Part shown: positions 44,244-53,266 of the stretch, piece after piece
Position numbering within the stretch: the first letter of the stretch is position 1
Layout: every line of letters starts with the position of its first letter
Assembly (NCBI RefSeq): GCF_007993935.1
Contig: NZ_VITY01000001.1
Span: forward strand, 496,001-560,000
Reading direction: 5' to 3'
Length of the DNA stretch: 64,000 nt
Origin: Bradyrhizobium macuxiense
GTDB lineage: Bacteria; Pseudomonadota; Alphaproteobacteria; Rhizobiales; Xanthobacteraceae
The notes under the pieces: generated by a model
Seen by the model: the letters and a program-made list of their open reading frames with translations, nothing else
What the model was told of the DNA's origin: nothing
Database searches by the model: none
Program-made: the position numbers and the translations under genes

Positions 44244-45140
44244 TCAGTCGCGCGATGCGGACAATCCTGCGAGAAGCGGCGCGTACGCGGCGAGCCTGCG
44301 CGATACGAACTCGGTGAAGAGCCGCACGCGCTTGGTCTTGCGTGTCTCTCCCTGGGTAAGCAGCCAGAGCGTGCCATGCATGTGCAGGTCGGTGCCCGGC
44401 ACCCTCGCCAGCAGGGGGTCGGCATCTCCGACAAAGCACGGCAGTGTCGTCATCCCGAGCCCTTGCCGGACGGCAGCGATCTGCGCCTCGCCGTCCGTGG
44501 TCCTGAACGGAACCCCCGCGGTGCGAACCTCACCCTCGCTGGCCCAGTCCGGGACGCCGTGCATGCTGATGACGATCCACCTGACGGGATCAGGCGCGCC
44601 CGCGCGCCACGCGGCCAGCCGATCGCGGGAGATGTAGACGCCGCCGAACAGCTCCGGCCCCTTCAGACCGTGAAGATTGAGCGGCAGGGTCTTGCGGTCA
44701 TAGACGACACGGATCGCGACGTCGGCTTCTCGATTGGTCAGATTTGCCAGCTCGCCGGACGACAGGATTTCCATCTCGATGTCCGGATGCAGACGCGCGA
44801 AATCGGCGAAGTCCGGCATCAGCAGGTGTGTCGCGAGGGTCGGTGCCAGCGTCACCCGCAGCAGCCCGCGCACGCCCTGGTCGCGCCCGAAGACGCGCGT
44901 CTCCAGCTGGTGCGACGACGCTTCCATCTGGTCCGCGAGTTCGAGGACCTCCTCCCCCGCAGCCGTCAGGCGGTAGCCCGAAGGCAGCTTTTCAAACATG
45001 TGCGCCCCGAGGCGTTCCTCGAGCTGGGCGATGCGCCGGAGCACGGTCGAGTGATTAACCCCGAGGCGCTCGGCGGCAGCCCGCACCGAGCCTCCGCGCG
45101 CGACGGCAAGAAAGTAGCGAACGTCATCCCAGTCGATCAT
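44244..45140 (-). CDS. LysR-family transcriptional regulator
   Basis: 298 residues with [24 protein letters not shown] and [22 protein letters not shown]. The start MIDWDDV at 45140 is the conserved N-terminus; the frame is open to 45218. It diverges from an SDR gene 272 bases away, its likely target. Confidence 0.89.
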   Translation of the reverse strand: MIDWDDVRYFLAVARGGSVRAAAERLGVNHSTVLRRIAQLEERLGAHMFEKLPSGYRLTAAGEEVLELADQMEASSHQLETRVFGRDQGVRGLLRVTLAPTLATHLLMPDFADFARLHPDIEMEILSSGELANLTNREADVAIRVVYDRKTLPLNLHGLKGPELFGGVYISRDRLAAWRAGAPDPVRWIVISMHGVPDWASEGEVRTAGVPFRTTDGEAQIAAVRQGLGMTTLPCFVGDADPLLARVPGTDLHMHGTLWLLTQGETRKTKRVRLFTEFVSRRLAAYAPLLAGLSASRD

Positions 45141-45412
45141 GGTGCAATCCGGCACCGCATGGTGCGCCTTCCAAAGCCCGCGTCCAACACATCGAACAGC
45201 AATACGGGCGGCCATCATAGCCCATGCCGACGCGCGCGGCCCAATTCCGAGCCGCGGATACCAATCGTCGCGGCAGGCCGTCAGTCATCCGGCCGGATCG
45301 ATTTCGCACCACCGGTGTGCGCGCTTCTGCACTCAACACCTGACGCCGGCAGACCTAGGTCGAGGTTCTCGGGGGCCCCCGAACGACCAAAGCGGAGCCT
45401 GAAGGAGAGATC

Positions 45413-46147
45413 ATGGGAAAGCTTGAGGGTAAGGTTGCAGTCATTACGGGTGGATCGAGCGGCATGGCGCTGGCGAGCGCCAAGCGGTTCGTTGAAGAAG
45501 GCGCCTATGTTTTCATCACGGGCCGGAGGCAGGAGGCGCTCGACGCGGCCGTCAGGCTGATCGGCCGGAACGTGACCGGCGTGCGCGGCGACGCGTCCAA
45601 TCTCGACGACCTCGACCGTCTGTTCGACACGGTGAAGCGGGAAAAGGGCAGGATCGACGTCCTGTACGCAAGCGCCGGCATCGGCGAAGCCGTCCCGCTC
45701 GGCGAGATCAGCGAGCAGCATTTCGATGCGGCCTTCGACCTGAATACCCGCGGCACGCTGTTCACGGTCCAGAAGGCGCTGCCGCTGTTCAACGACGGCG
45801 GATCAATCTTCATGACCGGGTCGGTTGCTTCGGTGAAGGGCTTTCCTGGCTACGGCGTGTATGCGGCAAGCAAGGCCGCGTTGCGCTCATTCGCACGCAC
45901 GTGGCTCAACGAACTGAAGGGCAGGAATATCCGCGTGAACGTGCTGAGCCCGGGTCCGATCGCCACACCGATGCAGGACCAGGTCCTCACCGAAGAGGCG
46001 AAGCGGATGTTCGAATCCCTGATCCCGCGGGGAAAGATGGGTCGGCCTGAGGAAATTGCGGGGGCCGCAGTGTTCCTCGCTTCCGACGATTCCAGCTTCG
46101 TGAACGGGGTGGAGCTGTCCGTCGACGGCGGCTTCTCGGCAATCTGA
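45413..46147 (+). CDS. SDR family oxidoreductase
   Basis: 244 residues. TGGSSGM (12-18), S137, Y150 and K154 (YAASK) complete the classical SDR site, and it ends in SVDGGFSAI. It is followed after 38 bases by the F420-type oxidoreductase gene, so both are likely one operon controlled by the divergent LysR. Confidence 0.89.
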   Translation: MGKLEGKVAVITGGSSGMALASAKRFVEEGAYVFITGRRQEALDAAVRLIGRNVTGVRGDASNLDDLDRLFDTVKREKGRIDVLYASAGIGEAVPLGEISEQHFDAAFDLNTRGTLFTVQKALPLFNDGGSIFMTGSVASVKGFPGYGVYAASKAALRSFARTWLNELKGRNIRVNVLSPGPIATPMQDQVLTEEAKRMFESLIPRGKMGRPEEIAGAAVFLASDDSSFVNGVELSVDGGFSAI

Positions 46148-46185
46148 GGCGGGCAATCAATACCAACACGGATCGGAGAAGCATC

Positions 46186-46785
46186 ATGAGCTTTGCAATT
46201 ATCGGCTTCGGCAAGGTCGGCCAGGCCCTCGCCCACGCCTTCGCCCGCAAGAACATCGACGTGATCGTTACGAGCCGCCGGCCGCCCGAGGCGTTGGCGC
46301 CGCAGGCCCGGGCGATCGGACCCACGGTGGTCGCCGGATCGCTGCGGGATGCGCTCGAGGCCGATACGATCATCCTGGCGGTCCCGTTCGAGGAGCATCG
46401 CGACGTTGCGAAAGCTCTGCCGGACTGGAGCGGCAAGACGGTGATCGACACGATGAACGCGTTGCTTCCCCCTGAGGAACTGGACGGTCTTCCGTCCTCC
46501 GCCTTCGCCGCGAAGGCGTTCGCCGGCGCCAGGTTCGTGAAAGGCTTCAATCACCTGATTGCGGCTACGCTCGCGGCCGATCCGGTCGTCGAGGGCGGCC
46601 ACCGGGTGGTGTTTCTGTCCAGCAACGACGAGGACGCGACCGCTCCCGTGGCGGCCCTGGCCAAGCAACTCGGGTTCGCCCCCGTCAAACTCGGAAAGCT
46701 CAACGAGGGCGGCGCGCTGGTGCACGCACGCGGCCGCGTATGGGGCCCGCTCATCTTCCAGGATTTGTTCAAGAAGGAGCCGTGA
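46186..46785 (+). CDS. NADP oxidoreductase, coenzyme F420-dependent type
   Basis: 199 residues with an N-terminal Rossmann fold (IIGFGKVGQALAHAFARKNIDVIVTSRRP) and GKTVIDTMNALLP plus FVKGFNHLIA. This is the NADPH-dependent F420 reductase-like family. Alphaproteobacteria usually lack F420, so the real cofactor is probably NADPH with another substrate. Confidence 0.85.
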   Translation: MSFAIIGFGKVGQALAHAFARKNIDVIVTSRRPPEALAPQARAIGPTVVAGSLRDALEADTIILAVPFEEHRDVAKALPDWSGKTVIDTMNALLPPEELDGLPSSAFAAKAFAGARFVKGFNHLIAATLAADPVVEGGHRVVFLSSNDEDATAPVAALAKQLGFAPVKLGKLNEGGALVHARGRVWGPLIFQDLFKKEP

Positions 46786-46814
46786 TCGAAGGCATATGAC
46801 GCTGTTCGAAGAGC

Positions 46815-46854
46815 AGCTGGCCACGTGGCCCGCATGAGCGCAGTGATATGCGGG
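46815..46854. repeat. Dispersed CCCGCAT palindrome (copy 1)
   Basis: AGCTGGCC then CCCGCAT and ATGCGGG arms form a hairpin at 46829-46854. The first 29 bases match 49731-49759 with two changes, so it is a repeated element. Confidence 0.65.
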
Positions 46855-46905
46855 AGACCACGACACGAATGGAAGAGCCCCGCGTCCTAGTCTTGTGGCT
46901 CGGGG

Positions 46906-47592
46906 CTACGCCCTGTTCTGAACATCTGCAATGAGCTCGATGATCTTCGGTCGAACGACGGAGATGTGATCGAGAATCCGGCGGGGCATATCATCGACAT
47001 AGGTCACGAACTTGTCCAGCACGTCGTGGGCGGCTGAAATACCGACCTCGCGAACGTGTGCGTCCACCTTTTGCTTGCCTTCCTTGAACTGACTGTAGAA
47101 GCCGCCGATCTGCTTGCACATCAGTTCGTCGATTGGATCAATCGACTGGCGCGGATGCAGGGGAAGACCGCCCATGGCCGCCTGTGTCGCCCGGTCCATC
47201 GGGAGGTAGACGATATTCCAATCGTCATAAGGCAACAGGTGCATCACCTTGACCAGCCATTGCCCGAGTTCGCCGTTCCAGACCGGCCCGGAAAGCACGA
47301 AGAACGGTCGGATCGCGTTGTGGCCATGGGCCCGCAGCATTTCCGTTTCGATCTCTGTCCGGCGCGCATCCTGCGTCGCCAGGGATTGCTTGACCCTGCG
47401 CTCGTACTCGGCCTGGTCGGGAATGATATTCGCGGCGTCGTTCAGGCCGAATCCCAGCGCCCGCAGCATGTCGCCGTGGCGTCCCGCGAACACGTCTTCG
47501 CCGAACACGCGGCGCTTGCCGTCAGAATCCATTGGAGGCAGCGGGAATGCGGAATCGCCCGGAGTCTTACGCCTGCCGAACATGCGGAACAT
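46906..47592 (-). CDS. Conserved hypothetical protein
   Basis: 228 residues, no signal or membrane segment. I do not recognise a family. It has a basic N-terminus (MFRMFGRRKTP) and a mixed alpha/beta composition with a central segment IRPFFVLSGPVWNGELGQWLVKVMHLLPYDDWN. Codon use matches neighbours. It is convergent with the NADP-oxidoreductase gene. Confidence 0.65.
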   Translation of the reverse strand: MFRMFGRRKTPGDSAFPLPPMDSDGKRRVFGEDVFAGRHGDMLRALGFGLNDAANIIPDQAEYERRVKQSLATQDARRTEIETEMLRAHGHNAIRPFFVLSGPVWNGELGQWLVKVMHLLPYDDWNIVYLPMDRATQAAMGGLPLHPRQSIDPIDELMCKQIGGFYSQFKEGKQKVDAHVREVGISAAHDVLDKFVTYVDDMPRRILDHISVVRPKIIELIADVQNRA

Positions 47593-47830
47593 GCGGAACT
47601 CCCCGTTGTTTTGCGCGGGAGATTAAGCGGGAGCGATTAAGAAATTGAAGGTCGCGAAAGGTAAAATTTGCCTTACGCAGGCCCAGGACACGCACACCGC
47701 AGCTCTCGCGTTTCGGAGCGCTTCGCACGCGTTAACCGCAATCGCTCTGCCATGGCCGCAATGGCGCTGGGGCACCGGAGCACCAGACTCGCTAGATGAG
47801 CACCGTGCCCACGCCAACACAGGGGAAACA

Positions 47831-48898
47831 ATGGCCTGGCAGGTTCCAACGAATTGCTCGATTTCAAGCGTGCTGGCGATTGTGCTTGGTCTCGGGCTGG
47901 TGTCCGGGAATAACGCGTGGGCGCAATCAGCGGCAGCGCCCGGAGAAGCCGGTGCAGCCTATCACGATATGCCGGCGATCGCCCCGATCGGCGTCCGCGT
48001 GGATCGGTATCTGCCGCTCCCGAACGCCACTGCAGTGCCGCCGGTGGATCCCGCCAAAGGGTACCGCCTCCAGCAGCTGGGCCATGGTCTCTACATGGTG
48101 ACCGACAATGGATACCAGTCGATGTTCCTGGTCTACGACAAGGGCGTCGTGGTGATGGATGCGCCGCCCAGCTATTCAGCACATCTGAAGCAGGCGATCG
48201 CGGAAGTGACGGATCGGCCGATCACCCATTTGATCTACAGCCATGCCCATATCGACCATATCGGCGGCGCGGCAGATCTTGGGGGACACCCCATCATCAT
48301 CGCCCAGGAGGAAACAAAACGTCTGCTCGTTCGAGCAAACGATCCGAAGCGGCCCGTGCCCACGATCACGTTCAAGGACCGATACACGCTGAAGGTCGGC
48401 AGCCAGGTCCTGGAGCTCAGCTACCACGGTGTCGCCCACGAACCCGGCAACATCTTCATCTGGGCGCCGGCGCAGAAGGTGCTGATGGTGGTCGATATGG
48501 TCTTCCCGGGTTGGATGGCGTGGTCGGGCTTCGCCGACGCGCAGGATATCCCTGGCTATTTCGAGCAGGTCGCCGAGATCGACAAGATTCCGTTCGAGAC
48601 CTTGGTCGGAGGGCACGTGGACCGCGTCGGCACCCACGCCGACGTGCGCGAACAGCTCGCATTCATGAATGACGTCAAGTCGGCCACCAGGACGGCGCTT
48701 CAGACCACTCCGCCGTTCGTCGGGATGGCTGATGCGGACAAGGCCAACGCCTGGGCAGTGGCTGACAACTACATCGACCGCGTGGTGGTCAAGTGCGTCA
48801 ACGCGGTGACGCCCAAATGGCAGTCGCGGCTGGCGGCGTACGACGTTTTCATCTGGTCTCAGTGCTTCGCCATGCAGCAGAGCCTTCGGATCGACTGA
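47831..48898 (+). CDS. Exported MBL-fold metallo-hydrolase
   Basis: 355 residues with a signal peptide (ISSVLAIVLGLGLVSGNNAWAQ). The zinc motif HxHxD is SHAHIDHIGG, with later His in HGVAHEPGN and GGHVDR. This is the large, broad beta-lactamase-fold group, not a classical beta-lactamase. The ATG at 47831 is preceded by a GGGG/GGAA site; the frame is open to 47645 but that part lacks a signal. Confidence 0.86.
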   Translation: MAWQVPTNCSISSVLAIVLGLGLVSGNNAWAQSAAAPGEAGAAYHDMPAIAPIGVRVDRYLPLPNATAVPPVDPAKGYRLQQLGHGLYMVTDNGYQSMFLVYDKGVVVMDAPPSYSAHLKQAIAEVTDRPITHLIYSHAHIDHIGGAADLGGHPIIIAQEETKRLLVRANDPKRPVPTITFKDRYTLKVGSQVLELSYHGVAHEPGNIFIWAPAQKVLMVVDMVFPGWMAWSGFADAQDIPGYFEQVAEIDKIPFETLVGGHVDRVGTHADVREQLAFMNDVKSATRTALQTTPPFVGMADADKANAWAVADNYIDRVVVKCVNAVTPKWQSRLAAYDVFIWSQCFAMQQSLRID

Positions 48899-48946
48899 AC
48901 GCTCATCATATCGCCCGCTGACCGGGCGTTGGAAAAGGAGGATGAC

Positions 48947-49726
48947 ATGGATATCGGTTTGAAGGGACGGCAGGCAGTGGTCTGCGCGTCGAGCCAGGGG
49001 CTCGGGCGGGCCAGTGCGCTGGAGCTGGCACGAGCCGGTTGCAGTGTGGTGGTCAACGGCCGCGACCAGGCGACACTGGAGCGGACCGCCGACGAGATCC
49101 GGACCGAGACCGGCGCGGAGGTGATCGCCGTCGCCGGCGACGTCACCACCCGCGCTTGCCAGGACGCGCTGATGCAGGCCGTGCCCCGCGTCGATATCCT
49201 GGTCAACAACAATGGCGGCCCGCCGCTCCGCGACTTCCGCGAGATCGATCGCGAGGCACTGCTGGCCGGCGTGGTCGGCAACATGGCGGCGCCGATCGAG
49301 TTGGTGCAGCGGGTGATCGACGGCATGGTCGAGCGGCGCTTCGGTCGCATCGTCAACATCACCTCGGCCACGGTGAAGATGCCGATAGCAAGGCTCGACC
49401 TGTCGAGCGGCGCCCGGGCCGGGTTGACCGGCTTCCTTGCCGGCGTGGCGCGGTCGGTGGCGCATGCCAACGTCACCATCAACTTCCTGCTGCCTGGCGC
49501 CTTCGAAACCCGCCGGCGCCGCACGAACGAGCGGACAACAGCCGAACGGCGCGGTGTTGCGATCGAGACCGTGCGGCAGGAGAGCCAAGCCGAGATTCCC
49601 GCCGGACGCTACGGCGACGCCTCCGAATTCGGTGCGGCCTGCGCCTTTCTGTGCTCGGCCCAGGCCGGCTACATCACCGGGCAGAGCCTCCTGATCGATG
49701 GCGGCGCCTATCGCGGCATTTTGTAA
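48947..49726 (+). CDS. SDR family protein lacking the YxxxK pair
   Basis: 259 residues with an atypical nucleotide-binding loop CASSQGLGRA (13-22) and NNNGGPP. In place of Tyr and Lys the aligned sites are S153 and R157 (LSSGARAGLTGF). Such SDRs occur near 3-oxoacyl-ACP reductase relatives and may use another mechanism or bind without catalysis. The ATG at 48947 follows GGAGG. It lies 48 bases after the MBL gene. Confidence 0.83.
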   Translation: MDIGLKGRQAVVCASSQGLGRASALELARAGCSVVVNGRDQATLERTADEIRTETGAEVIAVAGDVTTRACQDALMQAVPRVDILVNNNGGPPLRDFREIDREALLAGVVGNMAAPIELVQRVIDGMVERRFGRIVNITSATVKMPIARLDLSSGARAGLTGFLAGVARSVAHANVTINFLLPGAFETRRRRTNERTTAERRGVAIETVRQESQAEIPAGRYGDASEFGAACAFLCSAQAGYITGQSLLIDGGAYRGIL

Positions 49727-49730
49727 AGTC

Positions 49731-49759
49731 AGCTGGCCGCGTAGCCCGCATGAGCGCAG
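49731..49759. repeat. Dispersed CCCGCAT element (copy 2)
   Basis: Matches 46815-46843 with two changes; the second arm is missing, so it is a truncated copy. Confidence 0.6.
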
Positions 49760-49816
49760 CACTCGCCGATCCGCCCTCGCGCAGGACTCGCGAGAGCGGA
49801 CGTGCGCAGTCTCCGC

Positions 49817-50473
49817 TCAAGATGCCCTGGCCGGTTCGGACATCGTGATCCGGTTCTTGACGCTGGGACGCTCCTGCATCCTCGCGTACCATGCCGAAAG
49901 AGCCTCGCACTCCGCCGGCACAGGCACCTTCACGAGTCCCGCGAAGATCAAGCCGCCGATGATGGTGATATCGGCCATCGTGAACGCCTCGCCGGCGACG
50001 AACGGCTGCTGCTTCAGAATGCCGTCAAAGTAGTGCATCCCTTTTAGCGCCTTGTCGCGCTGACGGAGCCCCCATTCGGGGTTCTGATAGATCTCGACAT
50101 GCGGCCCAAGACCCGGCGTGGCGTGGTGGAAATAGACACTGATGGGGTCGAGCAGTTCCAGTTCGGCGCGCTTGCTCATCATGTGGACCACGCCCTTTTC
50201 GCGCGGCGTCCTGCCGGTCAGCGTTGGCGCGCCATCGAGCGCGTCGAGGTATTCGGTAATCGCCGTGCATTCGCCGATAAAGGTCCCGTCCTCGAGTTCG
50301 AGCACCGGCAGCGTGCCCGAGTAGTTCTTGGCCAGGAATTCCGGTTTCTTGTGTTCGCCCTTGTAGAGATCGACCAGGACGAACTGCACGTGCGACCGCA
50401 GGTTCTTCTCGGCCAGGGCGATGCGAACGCGGGCCGGATATGGGCCGGTCGGCCAATCGTAAATCTTCATCAC
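49817..50473 (-). CDS. Glutathione S-transferase
   Basis: 218 residues with an N-terminal thioredoxin-like half (KIYDWPTGPYPARVRIALAEKNL; GTLPVLELEDGTFIGECTAITEYLD) and a C-terminal helical half (FTMADITIIGGLIFAG). Divergent from a TetR gene over two identical operators, so probably induced when TetR releases. Confidence 0.88.
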   Translation of the reverse strand: MMKIYDWPTGPYPARVRIALAEKNLRSHVQFVLVDLYKGEHKKPEFLAKNYSGTLPVLELEDGTFIGECTAITEYLDALDGAPTLTGRTPREKGVVHMMSKRAELELLDPISVYFHHATPGLGPHVEIYQNPEWGLRQRDKALKGMHYFDGILKQQPFVAGEAFTMADITIIGGLIFAGLVKVPVPAECEALSAWYARMQERPSVKNRITMSEPARAS

Positions 50474-50487
50474 AACTCCTATTTTAT

Positions 50488-50505
50488 CTACCTGTCACTT
50501 GGTAG
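50488..50505. promoter_or_regulatory. TetR operator 1
   Basis: CTACC and GGTAG arms around TGTCACTT, 18 bp, identical to operator 2. It lies just upstream of the GST gene start. Confidence 0.75.
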
Positions 50506-50542
50506 GTCCGATATGAATACTTCACATCTGGCCGGTCAAGCC

Positions 50543-50560
50543 CTACCTGTCACTTGGTAG
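50543..50560. promoter_or_regulatory. TetR operator 2
   Basis: Identical 18-bp copy of operator 1 (CTACC-TGTCACTT-GGTAG), 55 bases downstream (centre to centre) and 24 bases before the TetR start. Confidence 0.75.
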
Positions 50561-50584
50561 ATAACGAAGCAGTGAGAGGACGAC

Positions 50585-51148
50585 GTGAGTTCAAGCGCTC
50601 GGGAGGCCATCTTGGCGGCAGCAAAGCGGACCGCGCAGGCGCGCGGCTATGGCGGCTTGAATTTCCGCGATCTCGCGGACGAAGTCGGGATCAAGGCCGC
50701 CAGCATCTACCACCATTTCCCGAGCAAGGCCGAACTCGGTGTCGCCGTCGCGCGGCGCTACTGGGAGGACACCGCCGCCCAGCTCGAGGCGATGCTGGCG
50801 GAAACGGCGGATCCGGTCCGCTGCCTGCGTCGATATCCCGAGGTGTTTCGCAAGGCGCTCGAGAACAACAATCGTATGTGCCTCTGCAGCTTCATGTCCG
50901 CGGAAGTCAACGACCTGCCGGACGCGGTGAAGCAGGAGGTCCAGACCTTTGCCGACGTCAACGTGGCGTGGCTGAGCAAGCTGCTGGTAGCGGCGCGCCT
51001 CGTCAGTGCAAGAAAGAGCGAACAGCGCGCCCGCGCCATCTTCGCTGCCGTCGCCGGCGCGCAGCTGATGGCCAGAAGCCGCGGCGATATTTCGCTCTAC
51101 GACTCCTTGATCGACAGCTATCGCGCCGCCGGTCTGCTGCCGGCGTAG
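50585..51148 (+). CDS. TetR-family regulator
   Basis: 187 residues, GTG start. The N-terminal HTH is LNFRDLADEVGIKAASIYHHFPSKAELGVAVARRY. The C-terminal ligand domain contains MCLCSFMSAEVNDLPDAVKQEVQ. It diverges from the GST gene and likely represses both genes through the paired operators; it would sense an electrophile or hydrophobic ligand. Confidence 0.9.
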   Translation: MSSSAREAILAAAKRTAQARGYGGLNFRDLADEVGIKAASIYHHFPSKAELGVAVARRYWEDTAAQLEAMLAETADPVRCLRRYPEVFRKALENNNRMCLCSFMSAEVNDLPDAVKQEVQTFADVNVAWLSKLLVAARLVSARKSEQRARAIFAAVAGAQLMARSRGDISLYDSLIDSYRAAGLLPA

Positions 51149-51187
51149 ATGGTCCCTGACATCAGACCGCAGTGGAGCGGCGACGCC

Positions 51188-51514
51188 CTACTCCCACTCG
51201 ATCATTTCGGACGACAGTACCGCGTTGATTTGCAAGCACAAACTATGAACGCTGGCGATAAGATCCCGACGGTATGCCCGCCCTAACTTTTCGGTCTTGA
51301 ACTCACAGAAAAATTCGAACCCGCTCGCGATGCTGGCGATTTCGGTACCTATCGGAGTCAATCGACTAATCAGCGCCGCCTGCGCAGCCATGACTGTCTT
51401 CCCGCCCTCGCGCAGCTTAGCTTCAAATACCGTCAGAGATCCGGAAAGGGTGCGCCGGCGTTCGACGACTCTCGCGTTCGCACGCCAACCCGGGCTGGCC
51501 ATGCACGCCTTCAC
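51188..51514 (-). CDS. Hypothetical protein
   Basis: 108 residues, no recognised domain. The C-terminal part (SGFEFFCEFKTEKLGRAYRRDLIASVHSLCLQ) looks protein-like, and codon use is less GC-biased than the neighbourhood, suggesting acquired DNA. It is convergent with TetR. May be spurious. Confidence 0.35.
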   Translation of the reverse strand: MKACMASPGWRANARVVERRRTLSGSLTVFEAKLREGGKTVMAAQAALISRLTPIGTEIASIASGFEFFCEFKTEKLGRAYRRDLIASVHSLCLQINAVLSSEMIEWE

Positions 51515-51818
51515 GACCCTGCGGATGGCGGCATTTGACGGAGCAAGTTGGACCCTGACCGGTGAGCCTCTCTCTGCTGATTAAGCCGGAGTATGAGAGC
51601 CGTCCCAGACTTCACAGCATCTCAGAAGCACGCCGTGCTTCGCCCGAATGGCCGCCCCATCCAACTCGAACGGAAAGCGCATCGGGCAAGTGGATCAATG
51701 CCGATCGCTTGGAAGAAGTCCAGAGTCCCGTTTTTGGCGCTGGTAATCCGACGCCTCAATCGCAGTTGATCAGCTCAAACTGGACAAGTCTTGGATCGGC
51801 GAGACGGAGCCGCGAACA
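51515..51818. other. Gene-free, lower-GC spacer
   Basis: No convincing gene, RNA or repeat is seen here. Open frames exist on both strands but none has a start site or family match. The base composition is lower in GC than the rest of the window. Confidence 0.5.
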
Positions 51819-53081
51819 TCAACTCGTTAGCGAATCCAGATCGGCCATTGCCGTTGATATCCTTTCGATCATTGTCAGAGTCGTATCCTCTGGCTGCATA
51901 TTCGGCAGCAATGGCGAGTGACAGAGTGTAATCGTCCACATCAGGAGCGCATGCACGATTTGTTGCCGATAGTTGCGGAAGCTCTCCTCGAAATCCGGTT
52001 TTAAGTCGGTCAATTCGGCGAAGCACTCGAGATACCTGGCCAGCAGATCCCTCTCCCACTTGCGGCGATCCTCCGGCGTCAGTGCCGCCGTGACGGCATA
52101 GGCAACGTCTCGCGACCAGTGACCGCGCGCCAAACATTGCCAGTCGCACAGGCCCATCTTCCCCGCACCGGTCTGGTACCAGTTTCCAATGTGCACGTCG
52201 GAATGAAGCAAGCCTTGCGGCTGGCTTTCATGCACAGCCAGCGCGCGCATGGCCGCCGGCCATACCGCATCGCGCCGCGCCAGCACGTTCTGCGGAATAA
52301 CGTGCGATGCTGCATCGAACGCCTTCCTTGTGTAATGCTCCAGATCCATCTTCTGCGCGCCGATGGTGAACCAGCGCGGGTAAGGGGCGACCCACCGATA
52401 CTGGGTCGCGAACGCGGAATCGCCGTAGAAGCGGGCATGCAGCGCAGCGAGCAGATCGATCATGTCCTCTGCCATGGCGCGGGAGACGTATGTCCTGTGA
52501 TTGCAGAAGCTGGCCGACTTCGCCGCCACCAGGTCTTCCAGCAGTAGGATCGAGGCGAGCGTGCGCGGGTCGAACGCAGCGTGATAACCGGCCGGCGCCT
52601 CGATCCCGAGCTGCGGCCGCAATTGCATGTAGAAGCGCCCCTCAGCGCGAGCGGTCCCGTTGAACCCGCCGATCATCCTGGTGACGACGCTCGGCAGCGA
52701 CTTAGTGAACATCGAACCTGGCAGGCCCGCACGCCTCCCCGCTTCGTTGTAGGTCACGACCAGACGATGCCGTTCATGGGTTCCGGCGCTCGCAGGCTTG
52801 ACCTCGACCTGCGTCACCATCGCCCCCGGCACCTTGTCGCATAGAACCGCCGTCAGCCACTGCGTGGTGATCGCGCCGGGCGAGCATGGCACATCGTCAT
52901 GTTGCCGCGCCTTTGGCCGCACCAGCCGCTCATAGGCCACCCGCCCTCCGATCTTCAACGCGGCCAGAGCCGTCGCGCTTGACGTTCCCAAGTTCGCTCC
53001 CACGGCCTTCGACCACCGGAAGGGCTCAACGCCGCACTTCCCGATCGAAAAATTAGTACGCTTTCGTACGATCAATAGCAT
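51819..53081 (-). CDS. APH/choline kinase-type phosphotransferase
   Basis: Up to 420 residues of an aminoglycoside phosphotransferase-like kinase. Catalytic loop LLHSDVHIGNWY (HxDxxxxN) and metal-binding CDWQ are present. Relatives phosphorylate aminoglycosides, choline, or acyl-CoA-linked substrates; proximity to acyl-CoA genes favours a catabolic role. The start is uncertain: an operator motif (53053-53073) lies over the first codons if the ATG at 53081 is used, so a GTG at 53003 or a TTG near 52991 may be the real start. Confidence 0.8.
   Translation of the reverse strand: MLLIVRKRTNFSIGKCGVEPFRWSKAVGANLGTSSATALAALKIGGRVAYERLVRPKARQHDDVPCSPGAITTQWLTAVLCDKVPGAMVTQVEVKPASAGTHERHRLVVTYNEAGRRAGLPGSMFTKSLPSVVTRMIGGFNGTARAEGRFYMQLRPQLGIEAPAGYHAAFDPRTLASILLLEDLVAAKSASFCNHRTYVSRAMAEDMIDLLAALHARFYGDSAFATQYRWVAPYPRWFTIGAQKMDLEHYTRKAFDAASHVIPQNVLARRDAVWPAAMRALAVHESQPQGLLHSDVHIGNWYQTGAGKMGLCDWQCLARGHWSRDVAYAVTAALTPEDRRKWERDLLARYLECFAELTDLKPDFEESFRNYRQQIVHALLMWTITLCHSPLLPNMQPEDTTLTMIERISTAMADLDSLTS
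53053..53073. promoter_or_regulatory. Catabolic regulon motif A (bad-cluster operator)
   Basis: The reverse complement reads GATCGTACGAAAGCG... and matches the sites at 53194, 57141 and 63778 at most positions. It sits between the divergent phosphotransferase and solute-binding genes. Confidence 0.6.
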
Positions 53082-53193
53082 AGATCGGCTCGCGTTCAAG
53101 TGACTCGAGTACGCGCGGTATTTCTGAGCCTGCGCGCTGCATCGCCACACGCCCGCGGCAAATATCGCATGACGCGATCTCCGTTTTGTAGTA

Positions 53194-53214
53194 TATCGTA
53201 CACTTGCATACTTA
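53194..53214. promoter_or_regulatory. Catabolic regulon motif B (bad-cluster operator)
   Basis: TATCGTACACTTGCATAC, then TTA; near-identical to motif E at 63778. It lies 53 bases before the solute-binding gene. Confidence 0.65.
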
Positions 53215-53266
53215 TATCGGGTGGCCGCGCCTGACGCACTTGAGAATCCGCAAAAGGAGAGGAAAC

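Noticed and set aside
51562..51921. A 119-codon frame on the + strand
   Set aside because: No start signals, no domain, overlaps the phosphotransferase gene end.
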